Of a stretch of 64,000 nucleotides of DNA, positions 39,960 to 49,196 are shown one piece after another. The position numbers and the translations under genes are program-made. Source of the stretch: Mesobacterium pallidum (GTDB lineage Bacteria; Pseudomonadota; Alphaproteobacteria; Rhodobacterales; Rhodobacteraceae); assembly GCF_019966535.1 (NCBI RefSeq), contig NZ_JAIMID010000018.1, positions 81,190-145,189 of the forward strand, given 5' to 3'. How positions within the stretch are numbered: position 1 is the first letter of the stretch; every line of letters starts with the position of its first letter. The notes under the pieces were generated by a model. That model ran no database searches. It saw only the letters and a list, made by a program, of their open reading frames with translations, and was not told the origin of the DNA.

Positions 39960-41324
39960 ATGCTTGCTGCCACCCTCCTCACTCTGATTCTGCCTCTGAT
40001 GCTTTTGATCCTGGGCGCTTTCCGGGGCCTCTCTGTCATGGTGCTAGCGCCGCTTTGCGCGACCCTTGGTGCGACTCTCGCGGGCGAGCCAGTTCTTGCA
40101 AACTTTACCGAACGGTTCATGCCGGCACTTGGCGATTTCGTGATTGCCTTCTTTCCACTTTTTGTTCTTGGAGCAGTGTTCGGGCGTCTGATGGAGGTCA
40201 CTGGCGCGGCCCATACCCTTGCTCAGGCAATCATTGCGCGGCTTGGCACAGGCCAGGCAATCCTCGCCGTCGTGCTGTCCTGTGCCATACTGACCTACGG
40301 CGGGGTGTCGCTTTTCGTTGTGGCATTTGCTGTCTTCCCGCTGGCCGTTTCGCTGTTTTCGGCCGCGAAGCTCCCGCCTCAATTGATCCCGGCCGCGATT
40401 GCGCTTGGCGCATTCACCTTCACAATGACTGCGCTCCCGGGCACGCCGGCCATTCAGAACGCGATCCCGATGCCCTATTTCGGCACATCGCTCTACGCTG
40501 CACCTGGATTGGGATTGGTGGCCGCCGCAATCATGGCGGTGGGTGGCATTGCTTATCTGAATTGGGCCGCAGCGCATCTTGCGGCCATCCCGCTTCCGGC
40601 CGACCGCCAGCAGACTGTGCGAGAGTCGACCCGGATTCCCCTCATTGTCGCGGTGTTGCCTGTCCTTGCCGTGCTCGTGCTCAACTATCTGTTTGCGGTC
40701 CGGCTTATTCCGGTCTGGAAAACGGACTATCTCGCCGATCCGGTTTGGGGAGGGGTCTCGATGGATGAAGTGAGCGGCCTCTGGGCGCTGATTTTGGCAC
40801 TGACGGGGGCGATCTTGTTGCTAATGGCGTTGGCCGGACGCCGCCTCGACAAGCCGGGTGCCGTGCTGGCGGAAGGCGCCGAAGCGGCGCTCATACCGCT
40901 TTTCAATACCGCGAGCCTGGTTGGTTTCGGAGCGGTGATCGCGGCGTTGCCAGCGTTCGCAGGCCTGCGCGAATTGATCGAAGCCATCCCTGGAGGTCCG
41001 GTTGTGGGGCTCGCCTTGTCGGCAACCGTGCTTGCAGGCATCACTGGATCGGCTTCAGGCGGCATGACCATCGCACTCGACACGCTTGGACAAAGCTACC
41101 TTGAAGCCGGCCGCGCGGCGGGTGTGGATCCCGGCGTCCTTCACCGCGTAACGACGCTCGCGACCGGCGGGCTCGACGCACTGCCACATAACGGTGCCGT
41201 CGTGACCCTTCTGAACATCGCAGGCCTTACACACCGGCAGGCATATGGACCGATTTTTATCGTCGCCGTTGCGATCCCGCTGGTCGCTCTCTCGGTCGTT
41301 CTTGCGATACAGGCCTTAATCTAA
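39960..41324 (+). CDS. GntP-family permease
   Basis: A 454-residue integral membrane protein with about 12 hydrophobic spans. Family signs are GAFRGLSVMVLAPLCATLGA, ADALGD-type loop FTERFMPALGDFVIAFFPLF, GTGQAILAVVLSCAILTYGG, LPGTPAIQNAIPMPYFGTSL and, near the end, ATGGLDALPHNGAVVTLLNI. GntP proteins import gluconate, other sugar acids or related organic acids with protons. The substrate cannot be told from sequence. An in-frame TAG nine bases upstream fixes ATG 39960 as the earliest start. No gluconate kinase is nearby. It opens the cargo region after the transfer genes. Confidence 0.88.
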   Translation: MLAATLLTLILPLMLLILGAFRGLSVMVLAPLCATLGATLAGEPVLANFTERFMPALGDFVIAFFPLFVLGAVFGRLMEVTGAAHTLAQAIIARLGTGQAILAVVLSCAILTYGGVSLFVVAFAVFPLAVSLFSAAKLPPQLIPAAIALGAFTFTMTALPGTPAIQNAIPMPYFGTSLYAAPGLGLVAAAIMAVGGIAYLNWAAAHLAAIPLPADRQQTVRESTRIPLIVAVLPVLAVLVLNYLFAVRLIPVWKTDYLADPVWGGVSMDEVSGLWALILALTGAILLLMALAGRRLDKPGAVLAEGAEAALIPLFNTASLVGFGAVIAALPAFAGLRELIEAIPGGPVVGLALSATVLAGITGSASGGMTIALDTLGQSYLEAGRAAGVDPGVLHRVTTLATGGLDALPHNGAVVTLLNIAGLTHRQAYGPIFIVAVAIPLVALSVVLAIQALI

Positions 41325-41457
41325 GGGACGCCTGTTGCAGGCCGGCGACATGGCGATCACCCTGAGCCTCAAAAGAGTCTTGGGTGGGACGGGTTCATGT
41401 CAATACATGGCGGCTTTGAACGCCTTCGTGGCGCCTGAGTATCAAAAGGATTGTAAT

Positions 41458-41904
41458 ATGTTTCTCTCTATAGCCGTTTCCGTCGCACTCTTCGTCGCCA
41501 CAGCCTATTTGCATCTGATGTCCCTGCGCCTCTGCTCAGGCCGCATGGCATCGGTTCCAATGCGGCCGCATACGCGCGTGCTTTCCATCGTGAGTCTGTT
41601 GTTTGTCACCCATCTGTTCCAGATCGGGCTCTTCGCGGGCGGCTTCTGGATTGCGAGGGCGTGGTTCGGGATCGGTGGCTTTGAGGGGTCCGACATGGCA
41701 CACCCGCTCGACTACCTATATTTCTCGGCCGTCATGTACACATCGCTCGGGATCGGAGATATCGTCCCGACCGGTCATCTGAGATTTCTCGCCGGTGTCG
41801 AGGCACTGAACGGGCTTTTGATGATCGCTTGGTCTGCGTCCTTCCTGTTTGCGACAATGAACCGTCTTTGGGACTGGGAACCTTGCGTTGAGCCCAAGGA
41901 CTAG
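41458..41904 (+). CDS. Small ion-channel protein (two-span, K+-channel-like pore)
   Basis: The 148-residue product has hydrophobic spans at about 2-20, 40-65 and 108-130, and a pore-type sequence YFSAVMYTSLGIGDIVPTGH. Its TSLGIGD matches the potassium channel filter T-V-G-Y-G-D with I for Y. This fits the two-transmembrane ion channel family, but the Tyr-to-Ile change makes K+ selectivity uncertain. ATG 41458 follows AAAGGA with good spacing, so the longer upstream start is rejected. It lies tail-to-tail with nhaA, whose product also handles cations. Confidence 0.8.
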   Translation: MFLSIAVSVALFVATAYLHLMSLRLCSGRMASVPMRPHTRVLSIVSLLFVTHLFQIGLFAGGFWIARAWFGIGGFEGSDMAHPLDYLYFSAVMYTSLGIGDIVPTGHLRFLAGVEALNGLLMIAWSASFLFATMNRLWDWEPCVEPKD

Positions 41905-41921
41905 GAATGCGCTTACCTTCT

Positions 41922-43079
41922 CTATGGTCGGACCGATCGCCGTGTTTTGAAAGCGACGATGCCGAGAAATGCGGCGGAAGCTGAACTGCTCACGACTGCG
42001 AGTTTTGCCGTTGCGGCGATCGGGGTTGCATCGAAGGCCGCGCCGACGATGAACAAGCTCATAGTGAAGCCGACACCAGCCAGAAGTGCGACCCCGAATA
42101 CGTCTCGCAGCAAAGTGTCCGGAGGAAGTGTTCCGATGCGCAGACGAAGCGCCAGAAGTGTTCCGCCGAGAATTCCCAAAGGCTTTCCGACAATCAAAGC
42201 AATCGCAATGCCGACTGCGACAGACCATGCCTGTCGGTCAGCAGGAACAAAATCCAGCATAACGCCGCCGTTGAAGAAGGTGAAGATCGGCACGACAAAG
42301 AACAGAGCAAATGGCGAAACGCGCCGCTCGGCGCGCGCTGTCGCTCTTGGCGGAAACGACGACAGCGGCAGAAAAAACCCGACAATTGCCCCTGCAATCG
42401 CTCCTTCGAGACCGGTCAGTATAAGTCCTGCCCAGAGAACGCAGCCGAAGGCGAGGTAAGGCACGAGCGATGCTCTTCGGGTTCGATTGAGTAGAAATAG
42501 ACCTGCCAAGCCGCCAACCACCATCCAAAGCGGCCAAAGCTGATCGAACGATCCGTAGAACAATGCGATGACAATTACTGCGCCGAGGTCGTCGAAAACC
42601 GCGGCGGCCGTCGCAAAGGCGATGATCGCAGGACCAAGCTGACCCGAAAACAGCGAAAGGACGCCAAGGACCAAAACGATATCTGTCGCAATGGGGATCG
42701 CCCACCCACGAAGGGCGACTGTATCTCCGAAATTGACTCCAAGATAAATGGCTGCCGGAACAATCATGCCGCCGAGTGCCGCACTTGCCGGAAGCACGGC
42801 CGCGCCGGGTTCGGACAGCGCACCTCGGCTCAGCTCATAATTTGTATGGATGCCAATCAGAAAGAAGAAGACCGTCAGAAGGCCCTGATTGATCCACTCG
42901 ACCAGAGGGGCTTCGATTGCCCACGCGACCGGTCCCACTCGCAGAGGCAGATGGTGAACAAGCGCGTAGGTATCCGCCATCGGCGAATTCGCGGCAACCA
43001 TACCCAGAGCAAGACCGACGAGCATTGCAAGACCCGCGCGCCGCCCATCGCGAACCGATTGTGTGACATGATCCGTCAA
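41922..43079 (-). CDS. nhaA: NhaA-family Na+/H+ antiporter
   Basis: The product is about 385 residues. It has AANSPMADTYALVHHLPLRV, WINQGLLTVFFFLIGIHTNY, and the catalytic double-Asp region TAAAVFDDLGAVIVIALFYG. IPIATDIVLVLGVLSLFSG (the helix IV-type unwound segment) and AGVGFTMSLFIVGAAF are also diagnostic. NhaA exchanges two protons for one Na+. The start is unusual: TTG at 43077-43079 overlaps the TGA stop of the upstream permease (TTGA), implying translational coupling; no ATG exists at the family's normal N-terminus. The two transporter genes form one minus-strand unit. Confidence 0.9.
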   Translation of the reverse strand: MTDHVTQSVRDGRRAGLAMLVGLALGMVAANSPMADTYALVHHLPLRVGPVAWAIEAPLVEWINQGLLTVFFFLIGIHTNYELSRGALSEPGAAVLPASAALGGMIVPAAIYLGVNFGDTVALRGWAIPIATDIVLVLGVLSLFSGQLGPAIIAFATAAAVFDDLGAVIVIALFYGSFDQLWPLWMVVGGLAGLFLLNRTRRASLVPYLAFGCVLWAGLILTGLEGAIAGAIVGFFLPLSSFPPRATARAERRVSPFALFFVVPIFTFFNGGVMLDFVPADRQAWSVAVGIAIALIVGKPLGILGGTLLALRLRIGTLPPDTLLRDVFGVALLAGVGFTMSLFIVGAAFDATPIAATAKLAVVSSSASAAFLGIVAFKTRRSVRP

Positions 43080-44404
43080 CTGTGGGCGGGCCCATCTTGA
43101 GGTGCCAGCCAACGCGACAGGTAGGCGCGTTCGAACAGAAAGACGCCGAGGATCGCGAGGGCCGCATAGGCGACGATGGCCGGATCGCTCTGCAGCTTCA
43201 TGGCGGTGAAAGCGACGAGAACAATTGCATCGAACCCTAGCGCCGCAAGAATGACGACGCCAGAGGCGCCGATTTCCGTCCGGCGGAACCGCCAGACACC
43301 CCAATGCACGACCATATCCATGATAAGGTAGAAAAACGCCCCCAGCGACGCGATCCGGCTCAGATCGAAGAACACGGCGAGAAAGGATGCGATCACCACC
43401 GTGTAGACCAGTGTATGCCGTTGGATCGGGCCGGACATGCCGAAATGGCTATGCGGGATCATCTTCATATCCGTCAGCATCGCCAGCATACGCGAGACGG
43501 CAAAGACACTCGCCAGCACCGCCGAGGCCGTTGCCACAACGGCCAGCAACACCGTCAGCAGGAAGCCCACCTGCCCCAATGCCGGTTCCGCCGCCTCGGC
43601 CAGCGAATAGTCCTTGGCGGCAATGATCTCGTCTATGGTCAGGCTGGAGCCGACACCGAAGGCCACGAGCAGATAGACGACGACGCACAGCGCAATCGAG
43701 ATCATGATCGCGCGACCGACGTTGTGGTTGGGGTCGGTGATCTCGGCGCCGCTGTTGGTGATTGTCGTGAACCCCTTGAACGCAAGAATGGCTAGTGCGA
43801 CCGAGGCAACGAAGCCCATCGCGCCAAAGTCGACCGCGTCCTGCGACGCGGCGGCGAAGTCGAAGCCGCTCGACCACAGGGCTGCGATCCCGAAGAGCGC
43901 GATGCCACCGATCTTGATTGCGGCCATGACCATCGAGAACAGCCCGATCGACCGGTTGCCCGCGATGTTCACGAGGAAGGCAAAAACGATCACCCCAACA
44001 GCTAGGATGGGCACAAGCGGCCCGCCCTCGATATCAAAGGCGCGCAAGAGGTAAGTGGCAAAGGTCCTGGCGACGAGGCTTTCGGCGATCACCATGCTGA
44101 GCGCCATAAGAAGCGCCGCACCTGCCGCAACGGCCCCCGGTCCGTAGCATTTTTGCAGGATCATGCCGATGCCCCCTGCTGAGGGCCAGGCATTGGACAT
44201 CTTGATGTAGCTGTAGGAACTGAAGCCGGTGACGACAGCCCCGATGATGAAGGCAATGGGAAAGAGCGGCCCGGCAAGTTCGGCGATCTGACCCGTCAGG
44301 GCAAAGATCCCCGCTCCGATCATAACGCCGGTCCCCATGGCAACCGCACCGCCGAGCGTAATGGAATTCTTCTTGTAGCCGTCGCCGCCGTGGTCGTGGT
44401 TCAT
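43076..44404 (-). CDS. APC-superfamily amino acid permease
   Basis: The 442-residue protein has 12 predicted spans. It has the APC N-terminal signature GTGVMIGAGIFALTGQIAEL, AFIIGAVVTGFSSYSYIKMS, and the later FKGFTTITNSGAEITDPNHN, typical of amino acid/polyamine antiporters and permeases. The substrate is unknown. Second ATG (44404) has GAGGA five bases upstream and is preferred to ATG 44419. It follows the dehydrogenase-like gene by about 24 bp and is coupled to nhaA, so it may serve pH or osmotic stress through amino acid exchange. Confidence 0.9.
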   Translation of the reverse strand: MNHDHGGDGYKKNSITLGGAVAMGTGVMIGAGIFALTGQIAELAGPLFPIAFIIGAVVTGFSSYSYIKMSNAWPSAGGIGMILQKCYGPGAVAAGAALLMALSMVIAESLVARTFATYLLRAFDIEGGPLVPILAVGVIVFAFLVNIAGNRSIGLFSMVMAAIKIGGIALFGIAALWSSGFDFAAASQDAVDFGAMGFVASVALAILAFKGFTTITNSGAEITDPNHNVGRAIMISIALCVVVYLLVAFGVGSSLTIDEIIAAKDYSLAEAAEPALGQVGFLLTVLLAVVATASAVLASVFAVSRMLAMLTDMKMIPHSHFGMSGPIQRHTLVYTVVIASFLAVFFDLSRIASLGAFFYLIMDMVVHWGVWRFRRTEIGASGVVILAALGFDAIVLVAFTAMKLQSDPAIVAYAALAILGVFLFERAYLSRWLAPQDGPAHS

Positions 44405-44428
44405 TTCGTTCCTCGTCATTCTCGTTTC

Positions 44429-45481
44429 TCAATTCGGCTTTTGCCGAGTGTTCGTGTCAATCGACTTCGTTTCGGGAAAGTGGCGACGCAGACCAGTCAG
44501 CGCTTGCGCGAAATCGAGGTGGTCAACGATTGAACTGCCCCCTATCTGACGCGCATCGCCGGAACGAATTGCCTCAACCGTCAACAATATCATCGCACCC
44601 GTCAAATCTGCCTGATCGCCGCCCTCGAAAAGGTGCGACGCAATCTCCTTGCCATCGCGATCGAATGCAACCGCCGCAATCCGTGTTCTTGTGGGCCCGA
44701 TTTTGGGCAGCCACTGTGAAAGCTTTGTCAATCGCGGGGAATGCCTTGCTATCCACCGTTCGAGCCCAAGCCGTTGTGCCACTGCAAAAAGGCGGGTGAC
44801 GAAGGGCGGATCAACGGCCAAGTAATGGCGAACACAGTCTTCGCGTCCGTCGGGGAAAATGCCCGCATCGGGAAACCCTATGTCGATCGCCAGTCGCGGC
44901 GCCTCGTTCCGCGCGAAACTGAACCTCCACGGATTCGCGCCAGGAACTGTAGACCGACCAGTAGCCGGGTCTTCATAGGGCTGTCCAAGCGTCCGAAAGA
45001 ACCACTCAGCCGCCGCCTGTCCATAGTGACGGCCCATTCCAAGCTCGAGCCCGATACGCAGCGTTCGCACCCGCGTGTCCCGCGCAAGATCTGCGCCCAT
45101 CAATGTGCTGAGACCCGGTGCCGTCCCCACGCCCGTGACGAGCCGTCCGCTTTTCCCGTCAGCGGCCCTGGCCAGACCGTCGACATAGCTCGGCGTCGCA
45201 GACGTATCTAGAACCGTACCTCCCCTGGCGAGGATTTTAGCAACCAGTCCCGGTGGCGTCGCTTCGGTAAGATTAACGACTATGGCGTCCTCGGGAAGCG
45301 CACGAGCCACCCCGTGACGCGCCACATCGAGTGTGATTGCGACGAGGTTTGGATGTGGCTCCTTCATTGGCCGGCGTCGTCTGGAAACGGCCCATATCTT
45401 CCATTCTCCGTTAGCGGAAAACAGCCTAATGAGCCGCCGTCCAACATCTCCGGACCCGCCGAGGATTACAAGATTCCTCAC
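44429..45481 (-). CDS. Saccharopine dehydrogenase-like NAD(P)-binding protein
   Basis: About 350 residues with an N-terminal Rossmann motif LVILGGSGDVGRRLIRLF, then VVNLTEATPPGLVAKILARG, TVLDTSATPSYVDGLA and TGVGTAPGLSTLMGADLAR, as in the saccharopine dehydrogenase NADP-binding family. This family contains many reductases or oxidoreductases of unassigned substrate. No ATG start exists near the expected N-terminus. GTG 45481 begins just before the first beta-strand and is chosen, while TTG 45520 would add 13 residues. It is the first gene of the unit with the APC permease and NhaA. Confidence 0.75.
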   Translation of the reverse strand: MRNLVILGGSGDVGRRLIRLFSANGEWKIWAVSRRRRPMKEPHPNLVAITLDVARHGVARALPEDAIVVNLTEATPPGLVAKILARGGTVLDTSATPSYVDGLARAADGKSGRLVTGVGTAPGLSTLMGADLARDTRVRTLRIGLELGMGRHYGQAAAEWFFRTLGQPYEDPATGRSTVPGANPWRFSFARNEAPRLAIDIGFPDAGIFPDGREDCVRHYLAVDPPFVTRLFAVAQRLGLERWIARHSPRLTKLSQWLPKIGPTRTRIAAVAFDRDGKEIASHLFEGGDQADLTGAMILLTVEAIRSGDARQIGGSSIVDHLDFAQALTGLRRHFPETKSIDTNTRQKPN

Positions 45482-45675
45482 CTCGGTCGCCCGCGTGGTT
45501 CTGGCACTATCAATTCGCAAACCCGTCGTCCAATTCCGAAGCCGAACTCATCCTCCAATCAAGGCGCAGACTGCGGAGTGGCGCCCGGTCTTCAGCGAAG
45601 ATCGAGCTTGCTTCGCTCTCCCGATAGGTCGCTGGCTTGCTTGCGCCCCGAGACTGCGGGCTTGGACAACCGCGT

Positions 45676-46323
45676 TCACTGCGCAGCAACCTCACGCAAT
45701 CGAGGCAGAAACGCCGGAACATCCTCTGCATATCTCTCCCACGCCTCGCCAAACCGGGCCCGGCTGTCGGCCTCCTCGCTTTTGGCAAGTCGCGCATACA
45801 TCCAGACCAGAACCGGGAACATTGCGAGCGTCAGGATTGTCGGCCATTGCACGAGGAACCCTGCCATGATGAGAACGAACCCCACATATTGCGGATGCCG
45901 TATCCGGGCGTAGGGGCCTGTGACGGCTAGTCGCCCGGCCCGCTGAGCGGCCCAGAGATGGTGCCAGGCCACCGAGATCAGCCAGAAGCCCCCACCGATG
46001 AATGCAAAGCTGAGGAAATGGAACGGCCCGAAATGCGGGTTCGAACTCCAGCCAAACATCATTTCCGGCAGGTGCCCGCTGTCATGGGCGAACCAGTCAA
46101 TCCCTGGCCAGTTGGATTGGAGCCAACCCGACAGGAAGAAGATCGTCAGCGGAAACCCGTACATTTCGACAAAAAGCGCGACGATGAAGGCGCTGAAGGC
46201 TCCGAAGCTGCGCCAGTCGCGCGATGTTTGCGGCTTGAAGAAGCTGAAAGCGAATAGGATGAAGACCGCTGAATTGATGAACACGAGCAGCCAAAGGCCG
46301 TAAGATGATCCCGGGTCGGTCAT
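45676..46323 (-). CDS. Isoprenylcysteine carboxyl methyltransferase-like membrane protein
   Basis: The 215-residue product has about five hydrophobic spans and the ICMT/PEMT-family motif GPYARIRHPQYVGFVLIMAG near residues 137-156. It is followed by PVLVWMYARLAKSEEADSRA and RYAEDVPAFLPRL. The RHPxY and E-E residues form the S-adenosylmethionine site in this family. It is a small-molecule or lipid methyltransferase of unknown substrate. It overlaps the DUF2933 gene by 4 bp (ATGA). Pairs of this kind are frequent in metal-stress regions. Confidence 0.87.
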   Translation of the reverse strand: MTDPGSSYGLWLLVFINSAVFILFAFSFFKPQTSRDWRSFGAFSAFIVALFVEMYGFPLTIFFLSGWLQSNWPGIDWFAHDSGHLPEMMFGWSSNPHFGPFHFLSFAFIGGGFWLISVAWHHLWAAQRAGRLAVTGPYARIRHPQYVGFVLIMAGFLVQWPTILTLAMFPVLVWMYARLAKSEEADSRARFGEAWERYAEDVPAFLPRLREVAAQ

Positions 46324-46589
46324 GATTTGTCATCTCCCGACCCGTGACCACCATGCCCGCCGTGGCCACCATGCCCGCCGTGCATGAAGAAGTGCATGCC
46401 GACACAGAGAAGTAGAGGCAGCCAGATTAGCAACCCGCTGCCCAGAATGTGCACACGGTGCTCGTAACCCAGCAGAAGTCCGCCAAGGATGAGCGCAAAG
46501 ATCAGGTAAATGCCCGCGCGTGATTTCCAGAACGAGGGCGGCCGCGGAGGATTGTCATTATCCAAATGTTGTTCGTGATGTCTTGTCAT
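46320..46589 (-). CDS. DUF2933 small His-rich membrane protein
   Basis: The 89-residue product has two hydrophobic spans (SRAGIYLIFALILGGLLLGY and ILGSGLLIWLPLLLCVGMHF) and a C-terminal tail of Gly/His repeats (HGGHGGHGG). This is the DUF2933 pattern often found in metal-resistance neighbourhoods. The His-Gly tail is encoded by an 18-bp tandem repeat and could bind metal ions. It is translationally coupled to the ICMT-like gene. Confidence 0.9.
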   Translation of the reverse strand: MTRHHEQHLDNDNPPRPPSFWKSRAGIYLIFALILGGLLLGYEHRVHILGSGLLIWLPLLLCVGMHFFMHGGHGGHGGHGGHGSGDDKS

Positions 46590-46697
46590 AACACATTCCT
46601 ATAGTCAGTTGTGGATCGAGGATACATGAAACCAGGCCCCACGCGTCGGAGCCATTCGCGCGGTCTCTGCAAGGTTGTGGCCAGTCGTTTTTTCGCG

Positions 46698-49178
46698 TCA
46701 TACGTCATGTCCCTTGAAAAGAACTCCTGCGGGCGCGCGACGTCCCTGAACCGCATCGAATTCGGCTTCTGTCAGAAAATCCAGCGCCCGCCGCCCCGTG
46801 ACATCCGCCGCAGCCGCAAGAACATGCGCCCAGGTTGATCGGTTGGCGAACAGCATTCCGTTGGTATCGAGTGTGCCACCGCGACCGCAGAACCCGAGGA
46901 ATCTCGACTTCCGCGATCCGGTATCGAGGCGGCGGAGGAGACCGCCGAGCGGCTCCGGCCTGGTATGCGAGACAAAGACCCGGGCGCCTGCCGTTTCGGG
47001 AAAGAGTATTTCGAGCGTCGCGTCGGAGGCGGTCATCTTCGCCTCATGATCGTCGCGGGGGCTGCGGAATCGTCCCGGCTCGACCATCACGATGACACGG
47101 TGCCGCACGCTCTTTTCTTTCAGGCGATCCGACGCCGTGAGAGTTTCGGCCAGTTGGTAGGCGCCAATGGCGGCCAGGATCAATTCCGGGTCATCGCCAC
47201 CGACATCGCGCAGGCAGACCGCGCCGTCGGCCAGCGCCCGTTGCGCCAGTTCGGGAGATAGCACGTCTGGAACTTCGCGCTTGGGAACCACCATCGTCCA
47301 GATCGCCCCGTGTGATCGAAAGACATCCCGCAGGCATGCGACGGCACTGTTCCAGTCCACAGGAAACACGACGCGAGAGAGATCGGACATCTCTGCCCAC
47401 ATCGTTTCGGCGGCGGTCGTGTCCTGATGCGACAGCTCGTTCTTGCCGTTCTCCCACGTATGCGAGGTGAGGACGACCGGCAGGCCAAGCCAATAGGGGC
47501 GGCGACCTGCGGCGATCAATTGCCGCGTGAAGATCAAATCCTGGCGCAAAGCGCCAAGCATTTTCGTGGCGAAGGCTTCGTAGGAGACTGCCAGATTGAG
47601 ACCGCCCTTGTTTGCCAGAACGGCGCATATGACGGCTTCTTCGTTGAGGGCTGTTATGACGCCACCTGTCTCGGATTCTGGCATCCCGGGCTCGGGGGCG
47701 GTCACACGATGCTTCAGCAGATCTAGGGTCGCGTTCATCCTGTTGCTGCGCATTTCATCAGGGTTGCCGACGTGGGCGCGCAGGCCGGGATTGGCCAGGA
47801 CAAGCGCTTCGAAGTATTGGTCGAGACCTTCCATCGGCGAGACGTTTCTGCGACCCTCAGAGGCTTGCCACGGCGGTTCGGGCAGGCTGGGCGTCACCGC
47901 CGGGCGCGAGATCAGGGGATGGGCCCGCTCCTTGGAACGTCCCAAGACGTCGTGGTTGTTGAGCGCAAGCACCGCATCCGACAGGTCTTTTGGCGGCACC
48001 CAGAGGTTCGCGGCACCCTCGTTGAAGTCACGGCGGGCCGCCGCCTCGGTTCGCGGATTGCCCTCGAGCGGCAGGTTATGCGCACGGTTCGTGCCGGCGC
48101 CGGGAAATCCAAAACCTTTGACCGTCTCCGCAATGCCGTAGTGCAGACGGACCGCAGGCGCCCCGTCCCTTTCCCGGGCGGCCAGGGCATCGGCGGCGAG
48201 ACGTTCCTCGATCTCAAAGATCGCCCAAGCGAAGGCTGCCGGATCGCGCCCGTCCAGATCGATCGGATCGAAACCGTTCAGCCGCAGGTGCCGACGGAAC
48301 CAGTCCACGCCGCCGGATTGCGCCATTGTCGTGCGCTGGTCAATCCGGCGGCCGTTCGCGATCATGATCGGGGCGACCGGCCCGGTGTCTTTCGAACGCC
48401 ACCAGCGCGGTGCCCAGTCGCTTCCGCGCTGTTCTTCGAAAGCACCGTCACTCATGAACGCCACTAGATGTTCCCCGGGCTGCGGCATGTGTCCGTAGAG
48501 CAGTCCGGCAAAGCCGAGATAGCCACCCTCGATGAGACCGCCGGCGGTATGCGCGTTCACATGGCTGCCAAGCGCAGATGCGGGGCGCCCCTCGGCGGTG
48601 ATCTCGTAGGAATAGAAATCCCGAACGAAGCGCGTCAGGCCGGGATCGGAAAACGAATATCGGTTCTCCTGTCCGGACGACATGTTGTCGACGATGAGGT
48701 TCACCGCGTCGATCGCGGCAACGCAATGCCCCTGTCCCATCAGCCAGGATCGTGTCATGCCGCCAAGCGCGTTTGCGGCCAGATAGCCGACATAGGCAGG
48801 GACCATGTTGAGCGACCCGCCGGTATGGCCATCGGGACCGGCTTTGAAATCCTCGGCGTCAAGCGGTGTCCCGTCCGTGCGCACGTTTCGCGCATAGGTC
48901 ATATGCACCACGAGCCACATTGCCGCCTTCGTGATCCGGTCTGCTGCTGCGAGGATACGCCAGGCTTCGGCCCTGTCGCGCACACGCCCGCGACGCTCGA
49001 GAATATCCACCATGTCGTGGACCCGCACCTGTGTCAGGGCGTCATGGGCCGCAAGACCCGCGCCAAGCGCCCAATCCGCAAAGGCCGGTTCGTTGTCACG
49101 ATAGATAGCGGCCCGATCCCTTGTCCGCACTTGCCCGGCGTCGGGCGACTCCAAGTGCCTGTTGTGGTTTTCGGACAT
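46698..49178 (-). CDS. Divergent phosphoketolase-family TPP enzyme
   Basis: The 826-residue product matches the full length of phosphoketolases. It has HMTYARNVRTDGTPLDAEDF, GPDGHTGGSLNMVPAYVGYL, WLMGQGHCVAAIDAVN, GSHVNAHTAGGLIEGGYLGF, then ETVKGFGFPGAGTNRAHNLP and HQDTTAAETMWAEMSDL. Phosphoketolases cleave xylulose- or fructose-phosphate to acetyl phosphate and an aldose phosphate. The usual TPP motif GDGEAETG is here SDGAFEEQ, so cofactor binding or substrate use may differ. It is the last gene of the RNA/nucleotide operon, 18 bp after prs. No acetate kinase or phosphotransacetylase is nearby. Confidence 0.85.
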   Translation of the reverse strand: MSENHNRHLESPDAGQVRTRDRAAIYRDNEPAFADWALGAGLAAHDALTQVRVHDMVDILERRGRVRDRAEAWRILAAADRITKAAMWLVVHMTYARNVRTDGTPLDAEDFKAGPDGHTGGSLNMVPAYVGYLAANALGGMTRSWLMGQGHCVAAIDAVNLIVDNMSSGQENRYSFSDPGLTRFVRDFYSYEITAEGRPASALGSHVNAHTAGGLIEGGYLGFAGLLYGHMPQPGEHLVAFMSDGAFEEQRGSDWAPRWWRSKDTGPVAPIMIANGRRIDQRTTMAQSGGVDWFRRHLRLNGFDPIDLDGRDPAAFAWAIFEIEERLAADALAARERDGAPAVRLHYGIAETVKGFGFPGAGTNRAHNLPLEGNPRTEAAARRDFNEGAANLWVPPKDLSDAVLALNNHDVLGRSKERAHPLISRPAVTPSLPEPPWQASEGRRNVSPMEGLDQYFEALVLANPGLRAHVGNPDEMRSNRMNATLDLLKHRVTAPEPGMPESETGGVITALNEEAVICAVLANKGGLNLAVSYEAFATKMLGALRQDLIFTRQLIAAGRRPYWLGLPVVLTSHTWENGKNELSHQDTTAAETMWAEMSDLSRVVFPVDWNSAVACLRDVFRSHGAIWTMVVPKREVPDVLSPELAQRALADGAVCLRDVGGDDPELILAAIGAYQLAETLTASDRLKEKSVRHRVIVMVEPGRFRSPRDDHEAKMTASDATLEILFPETAGARVFVSHTRPEPLGGLLRRLDTGSRKSRFLGFCGRGGTLDTNGMLFANRSTWAHVLAAAADVTGRRALDFLTEAEFDAVQGRRAPAGVLFKGHDV

Positions 49179-49196
49179 CCTGATTTCCCTGCTTCT

